Assembly (NCBI GenBank): GCA_900469345.1
Contig: UBWZ01000004.1
Coordinates: 124,001-188,000 of the forward strand
Source: Hyphomicrobiales bacterium
GTDB lineage: Bacteria; Pseudomonadota; Alphaproteobacteria; Rhizobiales; Rhizobiaceae
Reading direction: 5' to 3'
DNA: 64,000 bases
The translations under genes were made by a program, and so were the position numbers. Positions within the stretch are counted from its first letter, which is position 1; each line of letters starts with the position of its first letter. Under the pieces are notes generated by a model. That model was given only the letters and a program-made list of their open reading frames with translations, was not told where the DNA came from and ran no database searches. Of this stretch, positions 45,482 to 54,162 are shown piece after piece.

Positions 45482-46252
45482 TCAGTTGCTTTCGCTGAGC
45501 CAGCCCAGGATGTTCTTCCACAGCCGGCCGTAGCCCTCCCATTCGCAGAAGGCGGGCGACAGCCAGTGCGGGCCGATATCCGAGGTCCAGGCGGCGCTGC
45601 GACCCTTTCCGAACTTGCCGGTCACCAGCAGCGGGTGACCGCCCTGGTCGTCCGGCAGGCGGGCGATGACTTCGACATCGGCGCGATCGCGCACTTCCAC
45701 CTCGTTGACGCCGAGCAGCAACGGCCACTCGCCGCCGATCCCGGCAACCGTCGGATGGTCGGCCATCGTGATGACGGCGCCGGTGCCTTCCGGGATCTCG
45801 ACGCGGTCGTCATAGGGCAGGCAGGTGACGGGCAGCACGTCTTCCACCGCCGTGCGGCGCCAGCGCGCCTTGCCGTCGATGCCCTGGAAGGAAAAGTAGC
45901 CGCCGACCATCAACAGGCCGCCGCCTTTTTCCACCCACGCCTTGATGAGCTTCAGACGGTTCGGCACGGTCTTGGAATGCAGCCACACCGCCGGCGGCAG
46001 CAGCAGTGAATTGGCGCCGATATCGGAGAGAATGACGACATCATAGGCGTCGAGCCCCTCCATCTCGAAGGGGAACTTCTCGACCGCCTCATGGGCCGGC
46101 ATGTAGGTCAGTTCGTATTCGGTCCCTTCCAGGGCCTTCACCAGCGGTTCGGCACCGAGATGGAAGGTGACGCTTCCGAACTGGTCGAAGCCTTTGTAAT
46201 GGGTGGCGGAGCTGACCCAGCTCTCGCCGACGAGGAGGACTTTCTTGGTCAT
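45482..46252 (-). CDS. glutamine amidotransferase-like protein (DUF1355 type)
   Basis: A 256-residue flavodoxin-like fold related to class I glutamine amidotransferase/ThuA proteins: KVLLVGESWVSSATHYKG, YDVVILSDIGANSLLLPP, LIKAWVEKGGGLLMVGGYFSF, GKGRSAAWTSDIGPHWL. The nucleophile position of true amidotransferases (GxCxG) is not visible; GGGLLMVGGY stands there, so it may be a binding or isomerase-like protein. Such proteins often accompany sugar ABC systems. The ATG at 46252 replaces a longer frame to 46357. It is 31 bp after the phosphotriesterase-like gene. Confidence 0.75.
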   Translation of the reverse strand: MTKKVLLVGESWVSSATHYKGFDQFGSVTFHLGAEPLVKALEGTEYELTYMPAHEAVEKFPFEMEGLDAYDVVILSDIGANSLLLPPAVWLHSKTVPNRLKLIKAWVEKGGGLLMVGGYFSFQGIDGKARWRRTAVEDVLPVTCLPYDDRVEIPEGTGAVITMADHPTVAGIGGEWPLLLGVNEVEVRDRADVEVIARLPDDQGGHPLLVTGKFGKGRSAAWTSDIGPHWLSPAFCEWEGYGRLWKNILGWLSESN

Positions 46253-46283
46253 GGTCTTTCCGTTTCTGCACGTGTTCCGGTGG

Positions 46284-47348
46284 TCAGGCTTTCGCCTCGA
46301 ACACCGATCTCGGATTGCCGCGCATGAGGGTTTCCAGCTGCGCGTCGTTGACACCATGCCGCTTCAGGCGCGGCAGGAAATGCTTGAGGATGTAGGCGTA
46401 GCCGTTGCCGCCATATCTGGTCAGCATCATCTTCAGGAAGACGTCGTGCGACAGCAGGATGCGGTCGATATGCCCGCGCTCGATCAGCTTGACGATCGCG
46501 CGTGCGGCGTCCTCGTCGCTCGGGCACTGCACCTGCTGGTCGGCATAGAAGAAATCCATGCCGATCATGTCGTATTCCAGAAAAGCGCCACGGGAGGCGA
46601 GTTCGCCCTGGTAGGCGAGATCGTCATGCGATGGGTTCATGTGGCAGAGAACCGTGTGGCGAAGGTCTGCCCCTTCCGCCGCCGCGATATCCAGCACCTT
46701 GTGACCGAGCCGGAACCAGCCGGGCAGATGCACCATCAGCGGCAGCCCGGTGCGCGCCTGCGCCCGCGCAGCCGCCCGTAGCGACTTCTCCTCCTGGTCG
46801 GTGAAGTCCGACGACACGCCGATCTCGCCGATCAGCCCGACCTTGATGTCGGTGCCATCGACGCCGATGGTCGCCTCGGCGACGATCTCGTCGACGATCT
46901 CGTCGACCGACATGCCGGCTACCTTGGCCGGATGCGATGATCCGAGATAGTAGCCGGCCCCCATGATGATGTTGAGCCCGGACGCTTCGGAGATACGCTT
47001 CAGGGCGCGGGGGTCACGGCCGATCCCCTGGCAGGTGGGCTCGACCACGGTATTGCCGCCATGCCTGGCAAAATCCTTCAGTTCGGAGATCGCCAGGGGT
47101 TCGTCATCCAGCGTGATGTTGTGCTTGTTGACGAACGGATCCTGGTGGAGCTCGCTCAGGATCTCGATGCAGACGAAGCTGTCGGCAAGATATTGCCGCT
47201 CCGGCGTCTTCGGCGCATGCCACCAGCAGCGGCAGTCGTTGAGAATGTGCTCGTGCATCAGGGTCAGGCCGAGATCGGAGACGGGGATCGCCCCCGCCAC
47301 GGTCATCACTTGGCCCGACCGGAGATGGCCTTGTGAAAGTTCGCTCAT
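46284..47348 (-). CDS. phosphotriesterase-family metal hydrolase (lactonase-like)
   Basis: A 354-residue amidohydrolase-superfamily TIM barrel. Binuclear metal ligands are MHEHIL (HxH), the bridging acidic residue in GLIGEIG (Glu in place of the carboxylated Lys), MVHLPG, VLCHMNPS and the final Asp in ILLSHDVF. Proteins of this group hydrolyse sugar lactones, phosphorylated lactones or amides rather than organophosphates. It lies 7 bp after the permease gene, in the ABC operon. The exact substrate is not predictable, but a lactone step in sugar-acid breakdown is plausible. Confidence 0.85.
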   Translation of the reverse strand: MSELSQGHLRSGQVMTVAGAIPVSDLGLTLMHEHILNDCRCWWHAPKTPERQYLADSFVCIEILSELHQDPFVNKHNITLDDEPLAISELKDFARHGGNTVVEPTCQGIGRDPRALKRISEASGLNIIMGAGYYLGSSHPAKVAGMSVDEIVDEIVAEATIGVDGTDIKVGLIGEIGVSSDFTDQEEKSLRAAARAQARTGLPLMVHLPGWFRLGHKVLDIAAAEGADLRHTVLCHMNPSHDDLAYQGELASRGAFLEYDMIGMDFFYADQQVQCPSDEDAARAIVKLIERGHIDRILLSHDVFLKMMLTRYGGNGYAYILKHFLPRLKRHGVNDAQLETLMRGNPRSVFEAKA

Positions 47349-47355
47349 GCTGACC

Positions 47356-48357
47356 TCATGCCCTTTTCCCGCCGAGCCGGAAGTTGGTCGTGAAGATCTT
47401 GGTGTTGAGCCAGATCGCCACGAGAATGATCGCGCCCGTGACGATCTGCGTGAAGAAGGGCGAGATGTGCATTAGGATCAGCCCGTTGCCTATTACGGCG
47501 ATGGTCAGCGTGCCGAGCACGGTGCCGAGTATGCTGCCGCGTCCGCCCATCAGCGATGTCCCGCCGAGAACCACCGCCGCGATCACCTGCAACTCGAAGC
47601 CGACCGCCGCATTGGAGGAACCGGAGCCCAATCGCGCGGCGATCAGCAGGCCCGCCAGGGCGCAGGCGATGCCGGAGACCATGTAGACGGAGGCAAGGAT
47701 CCACTTTGCCGGCATACCGACCCGGCGGGCAGCCTCGAGGTTGGATCCGACTGCCACGACCTGCCGGCCGTATTTCGTATAGGCAATGATGACGTAGCCG
47801 ACCACGGCGACCACCGCCGCAATCAGGGCCGGCACCGGAAGCCCCAGGAACTCGCCGCGGCCGAGCCAGAAAAAGCCGGGCACGTCCTTGATCGGGATCG
47901 AGTAGCCCTGCGTCAGCCACAGTGCGAAGCCGCGCAGGATCGACAGGCCCGCAAGCGTCACGATAAAGGCGGGAATGCCCTGGTAGGCGACGAACCAGCC
48001 CTGCGCGATGCCCATCAGAGCCCCGAAGGCGATCATGCCGATCACCACGGTCGGCCAGGGATAACCCATCGCCAGAATGATGGCCGCCACCGCGTTGACC
48101 AGCGCCACCTGCGAACCGACCGAAAGGTCGATGCCGCCGGTGATGATGACCAGCGTCATCGCCACCGCCACGACGAGGATCGGCGCCGCCTGGCGCACCA
48201 CGTTGAGGACATTGCCGAGGGTCAGGAACGTATCCGTGGTGGCCGAAAAGAACACCAGGCAGGCAAGGAAGAACACGGCGATCGACAGCACCTGCGCGTG
48301 TTCGGAGAGGAAGTCGGCGACCGGAGAGCCGGCCGCACGTTCGGTATACGCACTCAA
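47356..48357 (-). CDS. RbsC/FrcC-type sugar ABC permease
   Basis: A 333-residue BPD_transp_2 permease with about nine membrane helices; family motifs are MTLVIITGGIDLSVGSQVAL and AAVVLGGTSLMGGRGSILGT. The start is TTG at 48357, overlapping the ATPase stop as TTGA with ggagg 6 bp upstream; the next upstream frame would lie wholly within the ATPase gene. Third gene of the operon binding protein, ATPase, permease. Confidence 0.87.
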   Translation of the reverse strand: MSAYTERAAGSPVADFLSEHAQVLSIAVFFLACLVFFSATTDTFLTLGNVLNVVRQAAPILVVAVAMTLVIITGGIDLSVGSQVALVNAVAAIILAMGYPWPTVVIGMIAFGALMGIAQGWFVAYQGIPAFIVTLAGLSILRGFALWLTQGYSIPIKDVPGFFWLGRGEFLGLPVPALIAAVVAVVGYVIIAYTKYGRQVVAVGSNLEAARRVGMPAKWILASVYMVSGIACALAGLLIAARLGSGSSNAAVGFELQVIAAVVLGGTSLMGGRGSILGTVLGTLTIAVIGNGLILMHISPFFTQIVTGAIILVAIWLNTKIFTTNFRLGGKRA

Positions 48358-49169
48358 TGTCTGCCTCCGACGATAAGCTGCACCAGGTCCTGGAGGTCGG
48401 TCTTGCCGATATCGCGCTCGGCGACCTTGGTCCCCTCGTACATGACGGCGATCCGGTCGCACACGCGGAAGAGATCCTGCAGGCGGTGGGTGATCAGGAT
48501 CACCGAGACACCCTTGGCCTTGACCCGGTTGATGAGGTTGAGCACGGCCTCCACTTCGGCCACCGCAAGCGCCGATGTCGGCTCGTCCATGATCAGGACC
48601 TTGGGTTGAAAGGACGCCGCCCGTGCGATCGCGATCGCCTGGCGCTGACCGCCAGAGAGCTTCTCAACCTTTGCCCCGAGGCGCGGAATGCGGATTTCCA
48701 GCGCATCGAGCATGGCGCGGGCTTCCGTCACCATCCGCGGCCGGTCGAGAAACGGCCCCCGTGTCAGTTCGCGACCGAGGAAGAGATTGCCGACCACGTC
48801 GACGTGGTCGCAGAGGCTGAGGTCCTGGAACACCATTTCGATGTTGCGGTCACGTGCGTCGGCGGGTCCGCTGAAGCGCACCTCTTGTCCGTCGATCGAG
48901 ATCGAGCCGTCATCCGGGATATAGGTCCCGGAAATGATCTTCGTCAGCGTCGACTTGCCGGCGGCATTGTCGCCGACCAGACCGAGGCATTCGCCCGGAA
49001 AGATGTCGAGATCGACGCCGCGCAGAGCCTGGTGCGAACCGAAACTCTTGCGGATGCCCTTCAGTGAGATCCGAGCCTGGCGAACTTCGCCCTCGCGGGA
49101 CTGCCGAGAGAGAAGATCTCCTCCCTCGGCCCCTGCGACAGCGGTTGGGTGCTGTCGGTCAGAGATCAT
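48354..49169 (-). CDS. FrcA-type single-domain sugar ABC ATPase
   Basis: A 271-residue ATPase with only one nucleotide-binding domain, unlike the double RbsA proteins elsewhere in this window. Walker A is GDNAAGKST, Q loop MVFQDLSL, signature LSGGQRQAIAIARA, Walker [12 protein letters not shown] and H loop LITHRL. A two-copy assembly is expected, as in the fructose transporter FrcA. A 30-residue N-terminal extension precedes the core; the ATG at 49169 overlaps the binding-protein stop. Confidence 0.88.
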   Translation of the reverse strand: MISDRQHPTAVAGAEGGDLLSRQSREGEVRQARISLKGIRKSFGSHQALRGVDLDIFPGECLGLVGDNAAGKSTLTKIISGTYIPDDGSISIDGQEVRFSGPADARDRNIEMVFQDLSLCDHVDVVGNLFLGRELTRGPFLDRPRMVTEARAMLDALEIRIPRLGAKVEKLSGGQRQAIAIARAASFQPKVLIMDEPTSALAVAEVEAVLNLINRVKAKGVSVILITHRLQDLFRVCDRIAVMYEGTKVAERDIGKTDLQDLVQLIVGGRH

Positions 49170-50116
49170 TTGAAGATCGCCCGGTAGGGCTCGACGTTCT
49201 CCTTCGTAACGATGGTGATCGGCACCGCGATCGTCTTTTCGACGCTGCCGCCATCGGCGATCTTCTTGAGGGCATCGACCGCAGCCTTGCCCATCGCCGA
49301 CGGGTCCTGCTGAACGACGGCGGTTACGTAGCCGGCATCGAGCCCGGCAATCGCCTGGGCGGTGAGATCCCAGCCGAAGATCTTGACGTCCGCCTGCTTG
49401 CCCTGGCTCTCGACAGCCGCAATGGCTCCCATCAGGGCAGGCTCGCCGGTCGCATAGACAGCATTCATGTCCGGGTTGCCGGTGATCAGGTTCTCGGCCG
49501 CGGCAAGCGCATTGTCCTGGACATTCTGGCCGTCGACGACGCCCGCCGTCGTCACCCCTTCGGCGCCCTTGACGGTCTTTTCGAAGCCTTCCTGGCGAAC
49601 GTTCTGAATGAACGAATTCAGCGCACCGACGACGCCGTACTTCGCCTTGCCGCCCATGTCCTTCTTGACGTGGTCGAGGAAGAACTTGCCCATGTCCGCG
49701 CCGGCCTTGGCGTTGTCGACGCCGATCTGGGCCTTCTGCGGACCTGCGGGCAGGATGGCGTCGATGGCAACGACCGGAATTCCGGCCGCGGCGGCCTGCT
49801 GCACCGCCGGCATGATGCCGTTGACGTCGATCGCCACGACGGCGAGACCATCGACCTTCTGCTGGATATAGGTCTCGATCGCGCTGTTCTGCGCGGCCGG
49901 ATCGTTGTTGGCGTTGAAGATGACCAGCTTGGCGCCGGCTGCGTCGGCGGCCTTCTGTGCGCCTTCGTTCATCTGGTTGAAGAACAGCGCCTGCTGATTG
50001 ATCTGCACGAGGGCAAAGGTCTTGTCAGCGGCGTGGGCCGTGGTGCCGAACGACACGCCCGCAAGGGCGGTGGCGGCAAGGGCAGTGGCAAGCGTTCTGC
50101 GTGTGAGGGTAATCAT
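49166..50116 (-). CDS. periplasmic sugar-binding protein (RbsB-like)
   Basis: A 316-residue solute-binding protein. The signal peptide (LATALAATALAGVSFGTTAHA) has an upstream RR pair, though a Tat signal is not convincing. Family motifs are NEGAQKAADAAGAKLVIFNANND, AAAAGIPVVAIDAILPAG and YATGEPALMGAIAAVESQG. It delivers a sugar or related solute to the adjacent permease. First gene of the operon; 36 bp downstream of the LacI repressor gene on the same strand. Confidence 0.88.
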   Translation of the reverse strand: MITLTRRTLATALAATALAGVSFGTTAHAADKTFALVQINQQALFFNQMNEGAQKAADAAGAKLVIFNANNDPAAQNSAIETYIQQKVDGLAVVAIDVNGIMPAVQQAAAAGIPVVAIDAILPAGPQKAQIGVDNAKAGADMGKFFLDHVKKDMGGKAKYGVVGALNSFIQNVRQEGFEKTVKGAEGVTTAGVVDGQNVQDNALAAAENLITGNPDMNAVYATGEPALMGAIAAVESQGKQADVKIFGWDLTAQAIAGLDAGYVTAVVQQDPSAMGKAAVDALKKIADGGSVEKTIAVPITIVTKENVEPYRAIFK

Positions 50117-50152
50117 GTGTTCTTCCTCTGGTTTGTTTGTGAACGTCGCTTT

Positions 50153-51175
50153 TTATGCTTTCGACGGCGGTGCAACGGAATTCCGCACGACGATTTCGAC
50201 AGGCAGGAGTTCTTCGGAAGCAAGGCTTTCCGCATTCTCCCAGCTTGTTTCGAGAAGCAGCGCCAGGGCCCGCTCGCCGAGCGCCCGGACGGGCTGGCGG
50301 ATCGCGGTCAGCGGCGGTGCAAACAGATGCAGCGGCCCGACGTCGTCGAACCCGACGACCGAGACGTCCTGCGGGATCGAGATGCCCTGCGCCCGCAGGA
50401 CCTCGATCAGGCCGATGGCGATCTCGTCGGAACTCGCAAAGATGGCGGTCGCGCGCCGGTCCTGCTCGACGAACCGGCGTGCTGCCTCGCGGCCGAAGTC
50501 GACCGAAAAGCTGCCCTCGTAATTGGCGATCTCGAACGGCTCCCCACGCTCGCCAAGCGCGCGCTCGAGCCCCCTGAAACGGCGCCGGGTGCTGATCATT
50601 TCGTGCGGGCCGCCGACATAGAGGATGCGTCGGTGACCGTGATCTGCCAGATGCGCGCCGGCGAGATAGCCGCCCGTCTCGTTGTCCGAAAACAGTTTCG
50701 GCACCACCGCGGTCGGCACGTCCTCGTCGACAATCACAACCTTGCCCGTCTGGTTGATCAGCGCTCCCAGTTCGCCGTCGTCCGGATGGTTGGTGATGAA
50801 GATCAGCCCGTCCACGTGGTTGCGGGCAAGTGCGGTGACATAGGCAATTTCCCGGCCCGGGCGGTTGAGCGTCACGTGCAGCGACAGTGCGAGACCGCGG
50901 TTGTCCGCCTCCTGCTCGACCGACGAGACGAGCGTTGCGAAAAACGGGTTGGCGATATCCGGAACCACGAGGCCGATCGTGTCGGAGCGGCCGCGGCTGA
51001 GGCGGCGGGCATGCGGGTTGGGCTCATAGCGCAGGTCGCGGATCGCCTGGTCGATGCGACGCTTCGTTTCGGCGGGAAGCTGCAGCGAACCGTTCAGCAT
51101 CCTGGACACGGTCGTCACGGAGACGCCGGCAGAATCGGCTACATCTTTCAGGCTCGTGGCACGTTTGCTCGCCAT
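50153..51175 (-). CDS. LacI-family repressor of the ABC/phosphotriesterase operon
   Basis: A 340-residue LacI/GalR repressor: helix-turn-helix and hinge LKDVADSAGVSVTTVSRMLNG, PHARRLSRGRSDTIGLVVPDI, then the effector domain (NPFFATLVSSVEQEADNRGL, AIFASSDEIAIGLIEVLRAQG, VSVVGFDDVGPLHL). It heads the minus-strand operon (36 bp before the binding-protein gene) and has two strong LacI-type operators just upstream at 51213-51238, so it probably represses itself and the whole operon. Confidence 0.92.
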   Translation of the reverse strand: MASKRATSLKDVADSAGVSVTTVSRMLNGSLQLPAETKRRIDQAIRDLRYEPNPHARRLSRGRSDTIGLVVPDIANPFFATLVSSVEQEADNRGLALSLHVTLNRPGREIAYVTALARNHVDGLIFITNHPDDGELGALINQTGKVVIVDEDVPTAVVPKLFSDNETGGYLAGAHLADHGHRRILYVGGPHEMISTRRRFRGLERALGERGEPFEIANYEGSFSVDFGREAARRFVEQDRRATAIFASSDEIAIGLIEVLRAQGISIPQDVSVVGFDDVGPLHLFAPPLTAIRQPVRALGERALALLLETSWENAESLASEELLPVEIVVRNSVAPPSKA

Positions 51176-51212
51176 GGCACCTCCGCACGCGAAACCCGCC
51201 TGCCAAGGCGAG

Positions 51213-51238
51213 GTAAAGCGCTTTACTAAACCGCTTTA
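51213..51238. promoter_or_regulatory. tandem LacI-type operators
   Basis: The first operator is the perfect palindrome GTAAAGCGCTTTAC (51213-51226). It abuts an imperfect copy TAAACCGCTTTA (51227-51238) that differs by one base from TAAAGCGCTTTA, a typical LacI-family site. Both lie 38-63 bp upstream of the repressor gene start, overlapping the likely promoter. Two adjoining sites allow cooperative repression. Confidence 0.85.
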
Positions 51239-51482
51239 CAATGCCATGCCCGCGGTCGGTGTCAAGGTCGAAAAATCGGCAATTCGAAGTGAAGGACTGT
51301 CGCCCCGACCGTGAACGGCAAGGCCTCGACGGGAGAAGCCGAACGACGCTTTTTGGTAAACGCTGGAGCGCTCCCGGCGCACTACGACGGTCCGTCTTCG
51401 CTGATTGCCCGGTAATCTCAGGCAACAGCCGGCATCTGTGCCGACGGGGAAGTCGATCGACCGTCGCGGGCTCAGCCGGCCC

Positions 51483-52256
51483 TTATCTCCCCATGTCGGG
51501 AAGAGATCTGAGGCAGACGGTATTCCTGCCGGCCGCCTTTGCCTCGTAGAGGAACCGGTCCGCCATCGCGAAAATGTCCTTGTAGGTCACCCGGTTGGTG
51601 AAGGAGACTCCGCCGACGCTGACCGAAAGCCGGCCGGTGTCGATGTCCGAAGGGAAGGCAATCGCATGGATCTGCTGGCGGATGTCCTCGGCCACCAGAC
51701 GGGCCTCCTCTTCGCGCGCTTTCGGAAGAAAGACGCAGAACTCCTCGCCGCCGATCCGTCCGACGATGTCGACAGCGCTCAGCCGTCGCTGGATCGCCGA
51801 GGCGATCAGCTTGAGGGCGTGATCGCCGGCCTGGTGGCCATGAGTGTCGTTGATGGCCTTGAAGTGATCCGCATCGACAATGAGAAGAGAGCCGGCGTTG
51901 ATCCGCTCCTCGTTATCGACCTTGTCCAGATAGGCCTCGACGAGCATGACGAAGGCACCTCGATTGAGGACCGCCGTCAGACTGTCGGTGGAGGCCAGTG
52001 TCTGCAGTTCTACCCGGGCGACCGCCAGCTGCCGTATCTTGTCCAGAAGGAAAAAGAAGAAGGGTCCACCGACGAGCGTCGGCAGCAGGATATCCGTGGC
52101 CAGTGAGCGCCTGAAGTGATCGGCGGACATCTCGGCAAAATTGAACGAGTCCGCGAACACCGCCGCGAGCGCGCAGACCAGCGTCCCGCAGACTGTGCCG
52201 ACCACAACGCGCAGCCTCGACGTCTCGGACAGTTTGAGTTTTGCAAATCTGATCAT
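51483..52256 (-). CDS. membrane diguanylate cyclase (GGDEF)
   Basis: A 257-residue cyclic-di-GMP synthase. Two membrane segments at the N terminus (VVVGTVCGTLVCALAAVFA, ILLPTLVGGPFFFFLLDKI) precede a GGDEF domain from about residue 90 (STDSLTAVLNRGAF, DADHFKAINDTHGHQAGD) with active motif GGEEF. The RxxD inhibitory site normally five residues before GGDEF reads SAVD, so product feedback through that site is probably absent. The gene overlaps the HD-GYP gene by ATGA, so synthesis and degradation enzymes are made together. Confidence 0.9.
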   Translation of the reverse strand: MIRFAKLKLSETSRLRVVVGTVCGTLVCALAAVFADSFNFAEMSADHFRRSLATDILLPTLVGGPFFFFLLDKIRQLAVARVELQTLASTDSLTAVLNRGAFVMLVEAYLDKVDNEERINAGSLLIVDADHFKAINDTHGHQAGDHALKLIASAIQRRLSAVDIVGRIGGEEFCVFLPKAREEEARLVAEDIRQQIHAIAFPSDIDTGRLSVSVGGVSFTNRVTYKDIFAMADRFLYEAKAAGRNTVCLRSLPDMGR

Positions 52257-53227
52257 GATTTTGAAGACAGTGTACCGCTGATGATCATGTGCGACACGAA
52301 CGTGCGCAGCAGGGAGGGATCGAAATGCCCGTTCGACCGCAGCATGAAGTCGACGGCCTCGGCCTGGGTCCAGGCCCTCTTGTAGGGACGCACCGTCGTC
52401 AGGGCATCGTAGACGTCGCAGATGGCCGCGATGCGCGCACCGATCGGAATGGCGGCGCCGATCAGCCGATCGGGATATCCCGTCCCGTCATATTTTTCGT
52501 GGTGGTATCGGGTGACGTCGAGGGCCGTGGAGTGGATGTCGGGAATTGTCTTGAGGAGATCATAGCCCAGCTGCGGATGCGTGCGGGTGACAGCCAGCTC
52601 GCTGGGGCTCAACGCGCCGGACTTCGACAGGAGCGTGGGTGGAAGGCACATCTTGCCGATATCGTGGACCAGCCCCGCGACGCCGAGACCGCGGATCTCC
52701 TCGTCGCTGAGACCGAGCGCGCTGCCGAACGTCACCATCAGGGCGCTGACGGCAATGGAATGCAGGAACGCGCCGGTATCCTTCGTCTTGAGCTGCAACA
52801 GCGTCAGGAAAGCACCGGAGTTGCTGAACGCTGCGGACAGGACGCGGTCGGTCGTCTCGTTGATTGCCTGGAAAGAAATGTCCTGCCCGAGCCTGACATC
52901 GACCAGAATCTGGCGGACATGCGGGGCAATGTCATTGATCGCTTCCTCGGCGGCCTCAGCCTCCGCGACGGAGTACCGCGAGATCATCTCCGCCTTGAAT
53001 GTGCCGGCAGGGACCGCCCGGTTGCGCCGGGACGGCGGCTGAAGATCGCAGCCCTTTTCGGTGTTGATCACGACACTCATCAGCGGGCTCTTGATCAGGC
53101 TTTCGACCTGATCGGAGGAGGAAACCCGAAACGCGCCGGACATTTCGCTCCCGCCCGTGTTGGCGAAATCGTCGTCTTCAACAAACATGCCGATCTGTAG
53201 ATCTTTTAGACGGATGCGTTTTCTCAT
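52253..53227 (-). CDS. HD-GYP cyclic-di-GMP phosphodiesterase with N-terminal DUF3391
   Basis: A 324-residue protein. Residues 1 to about 110 are DUF3391-like (IRLKDLQIGMFVEDDDF). An HD-GYP domain follows, with metal ligands HSIAVSALMVTFGSALGL, LVHDIGKM (HD) and the YHHEKYDGTGYPDRL and GARIAAICDVYDALTT motifs. The HHExxDGxGYP signature is intact, so activity against cyclic di-GMP is expected. First of two genes in an operon with the diguanylate cyclase. The 233-bp upstream spacer (53228-53460) is A+T-rich and holds its promoter but no gene. Confidence 0.9.
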   Translation of the reverse strand: MRKRIRLKDLQIGMFVEDDDFANTGGSEMSGAFRVSSSDQVESLIKSPLMSVVINTEKGCDLQPPSRRNRAVPAGTFKAEMISRYSVAEAEAAEEAINDIAPHVRQILVDVRLGQDISFQAINETTDRVLSAAFSNSGAFLTLLQLKTKDTGAFLHSIAVSALMVTFGSALGLSDEEIRGLGVAGLVHDIGKMCLPPTLLSKSGALSPSELAVTRTHPQLGYDLLKTIPDIHSTALDVTRYHHEKYDGTGYPDRLIGAAIPIGARIAAICDVYDALTTVRPYKRAWTQAEAVDFMLRSNGHFDPSLLRTFVSHMIISGTLSSKS

Positions 53228-53460
53228 GATGCAAAGCTCGGTTATTAGTGCCGAGTTTAACAGGCAATCCTTAACTTGCTTTGCACGTCGTCTCTAACTT
53301 TTGATCTTTGCGGCAATGTTACTGCGCTTCCGTCTTGTGTCATCACGAAGACTGAGGCGGCCGTTCTTTTAAACCTTGCTTGCGGGCTCATCGGGATATG
53401 CTCTCGACGGCACAAGCTGTCGGAACAAGCGGCGGGAGCTCCCCGGGGCGGGTTCGGGCC

Positions 53461-53700
53461 TCATAGCCAGCTCCGGCCGTCCGTGCCCGACTGGCAGCCA
53501 TAGGGCGGAAGCATGTCGCCGAACGTGGCGTGCAGCCGGTCACAGCCCCACTTGCGCATCGGCTGGGGCAAGCGGCTGTTCAGCTCGATCCCGACTTCAT
53601 CGTAAGGACTTTCGGTATTGGTAACATAGCGGTACCATCGAAAGCCGCCGACCATGGCGATGGCGAGTACGACGATGATCACGAGCCTGAGGATTCTCAT
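53461..53700 (-). CDS. small single-pass membrane protein of unknown function
   Basis: A 79-residue protein with one N-terminal membrane helix (LRLVIIVVLAIAMVGGFRW) followed by a polar domain with two Cys (RKWGCDRLHATFG, LPPYGCQSG). The ATG at 53700 starts the membrane helix; a longer frame to 53871 would run toward the terminator and is rejected. No recognised domain. It may be a small periplasm-facing protein. Confidence 0.6.
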   Translation of the reverse strand: MRILRLVIIVVLAIAMVGGFRWYRYVTNTESPYDEVGIELNSRLPQPMRKWGCDRLHATFGDMLPPYGCQSGTDGRSWL

Positions 53701-54162
53701 GGAAAGCCTTTGTTCGTTTGCAATTGCGTCCCGAGTACAGCGCAAAGGCGGCACATGATATCGCCGGGCGGCAGTGTCCACAGCTATCGCCGAGGCGGCG
53801 CGCCGTTGGGAACGGGCGTGCTTCGTCAGCAGGACTTTTTGCGGCTGCCTCTGCGTGAAGAAAAAATGCAAAAAGCCCCGCGGGGCTTTTTTTCGATTGT
53901 CGGGCAGCTTGGTGGGTGAGGTTGAAACCGCTCAAACGCCGACAAAACAGGGTAAAACGGGAGCCGATCATCTCAGAGACGGCTTCGGTTGTTGGAACAC
54001 CGGCTGGATCAGGGCCAACTTTTTCGCACGGATTTGGCCGCATCCGCCATTAAATTGCGAAACTCGGGCATCTCTGCGGAATGTCTGTTGTACCAAGATC
54101 TTGTCGTTTGGCGCGATGATCGCTATGCGTTGATCTTCACACTCGCAGGCAATGAGGATCAC
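53701..54162. other. 462-bp region with an orphan terminator and the cold-shock gene leader
   Basis: No protein gene is convincing here. The left part (53740-53893) ends in a strong intrinsic terminator with no upstream gene on the plus strand, so it may encode a small RNA. The right part (about 54000-54162) is probably the promoter and long 5' leader of the cold-shock gene; such leaders often act in temperature control. Confidence 0.5.
53870..53893 (+). terminator. strong orphan intrinsic terminator
   Basis: AAAAAGCCCCG/CGGGGCTTTTT is a perfect 22-bp palindrome followed by further T residues on the plus strand. The minus strand also reads a T-rich tract (TTTTTGCATTTTTTC), so it could work both ways. 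Nothing annotated on either strand obviously ends here. Confidence 0.85.

Noticed and set aside
53740-53900. tRNA gene before the orphan terminator
   Set aside because: No T-loop GTTCGANTC motif, anticodon stem or CCA-type acceptor could be found.
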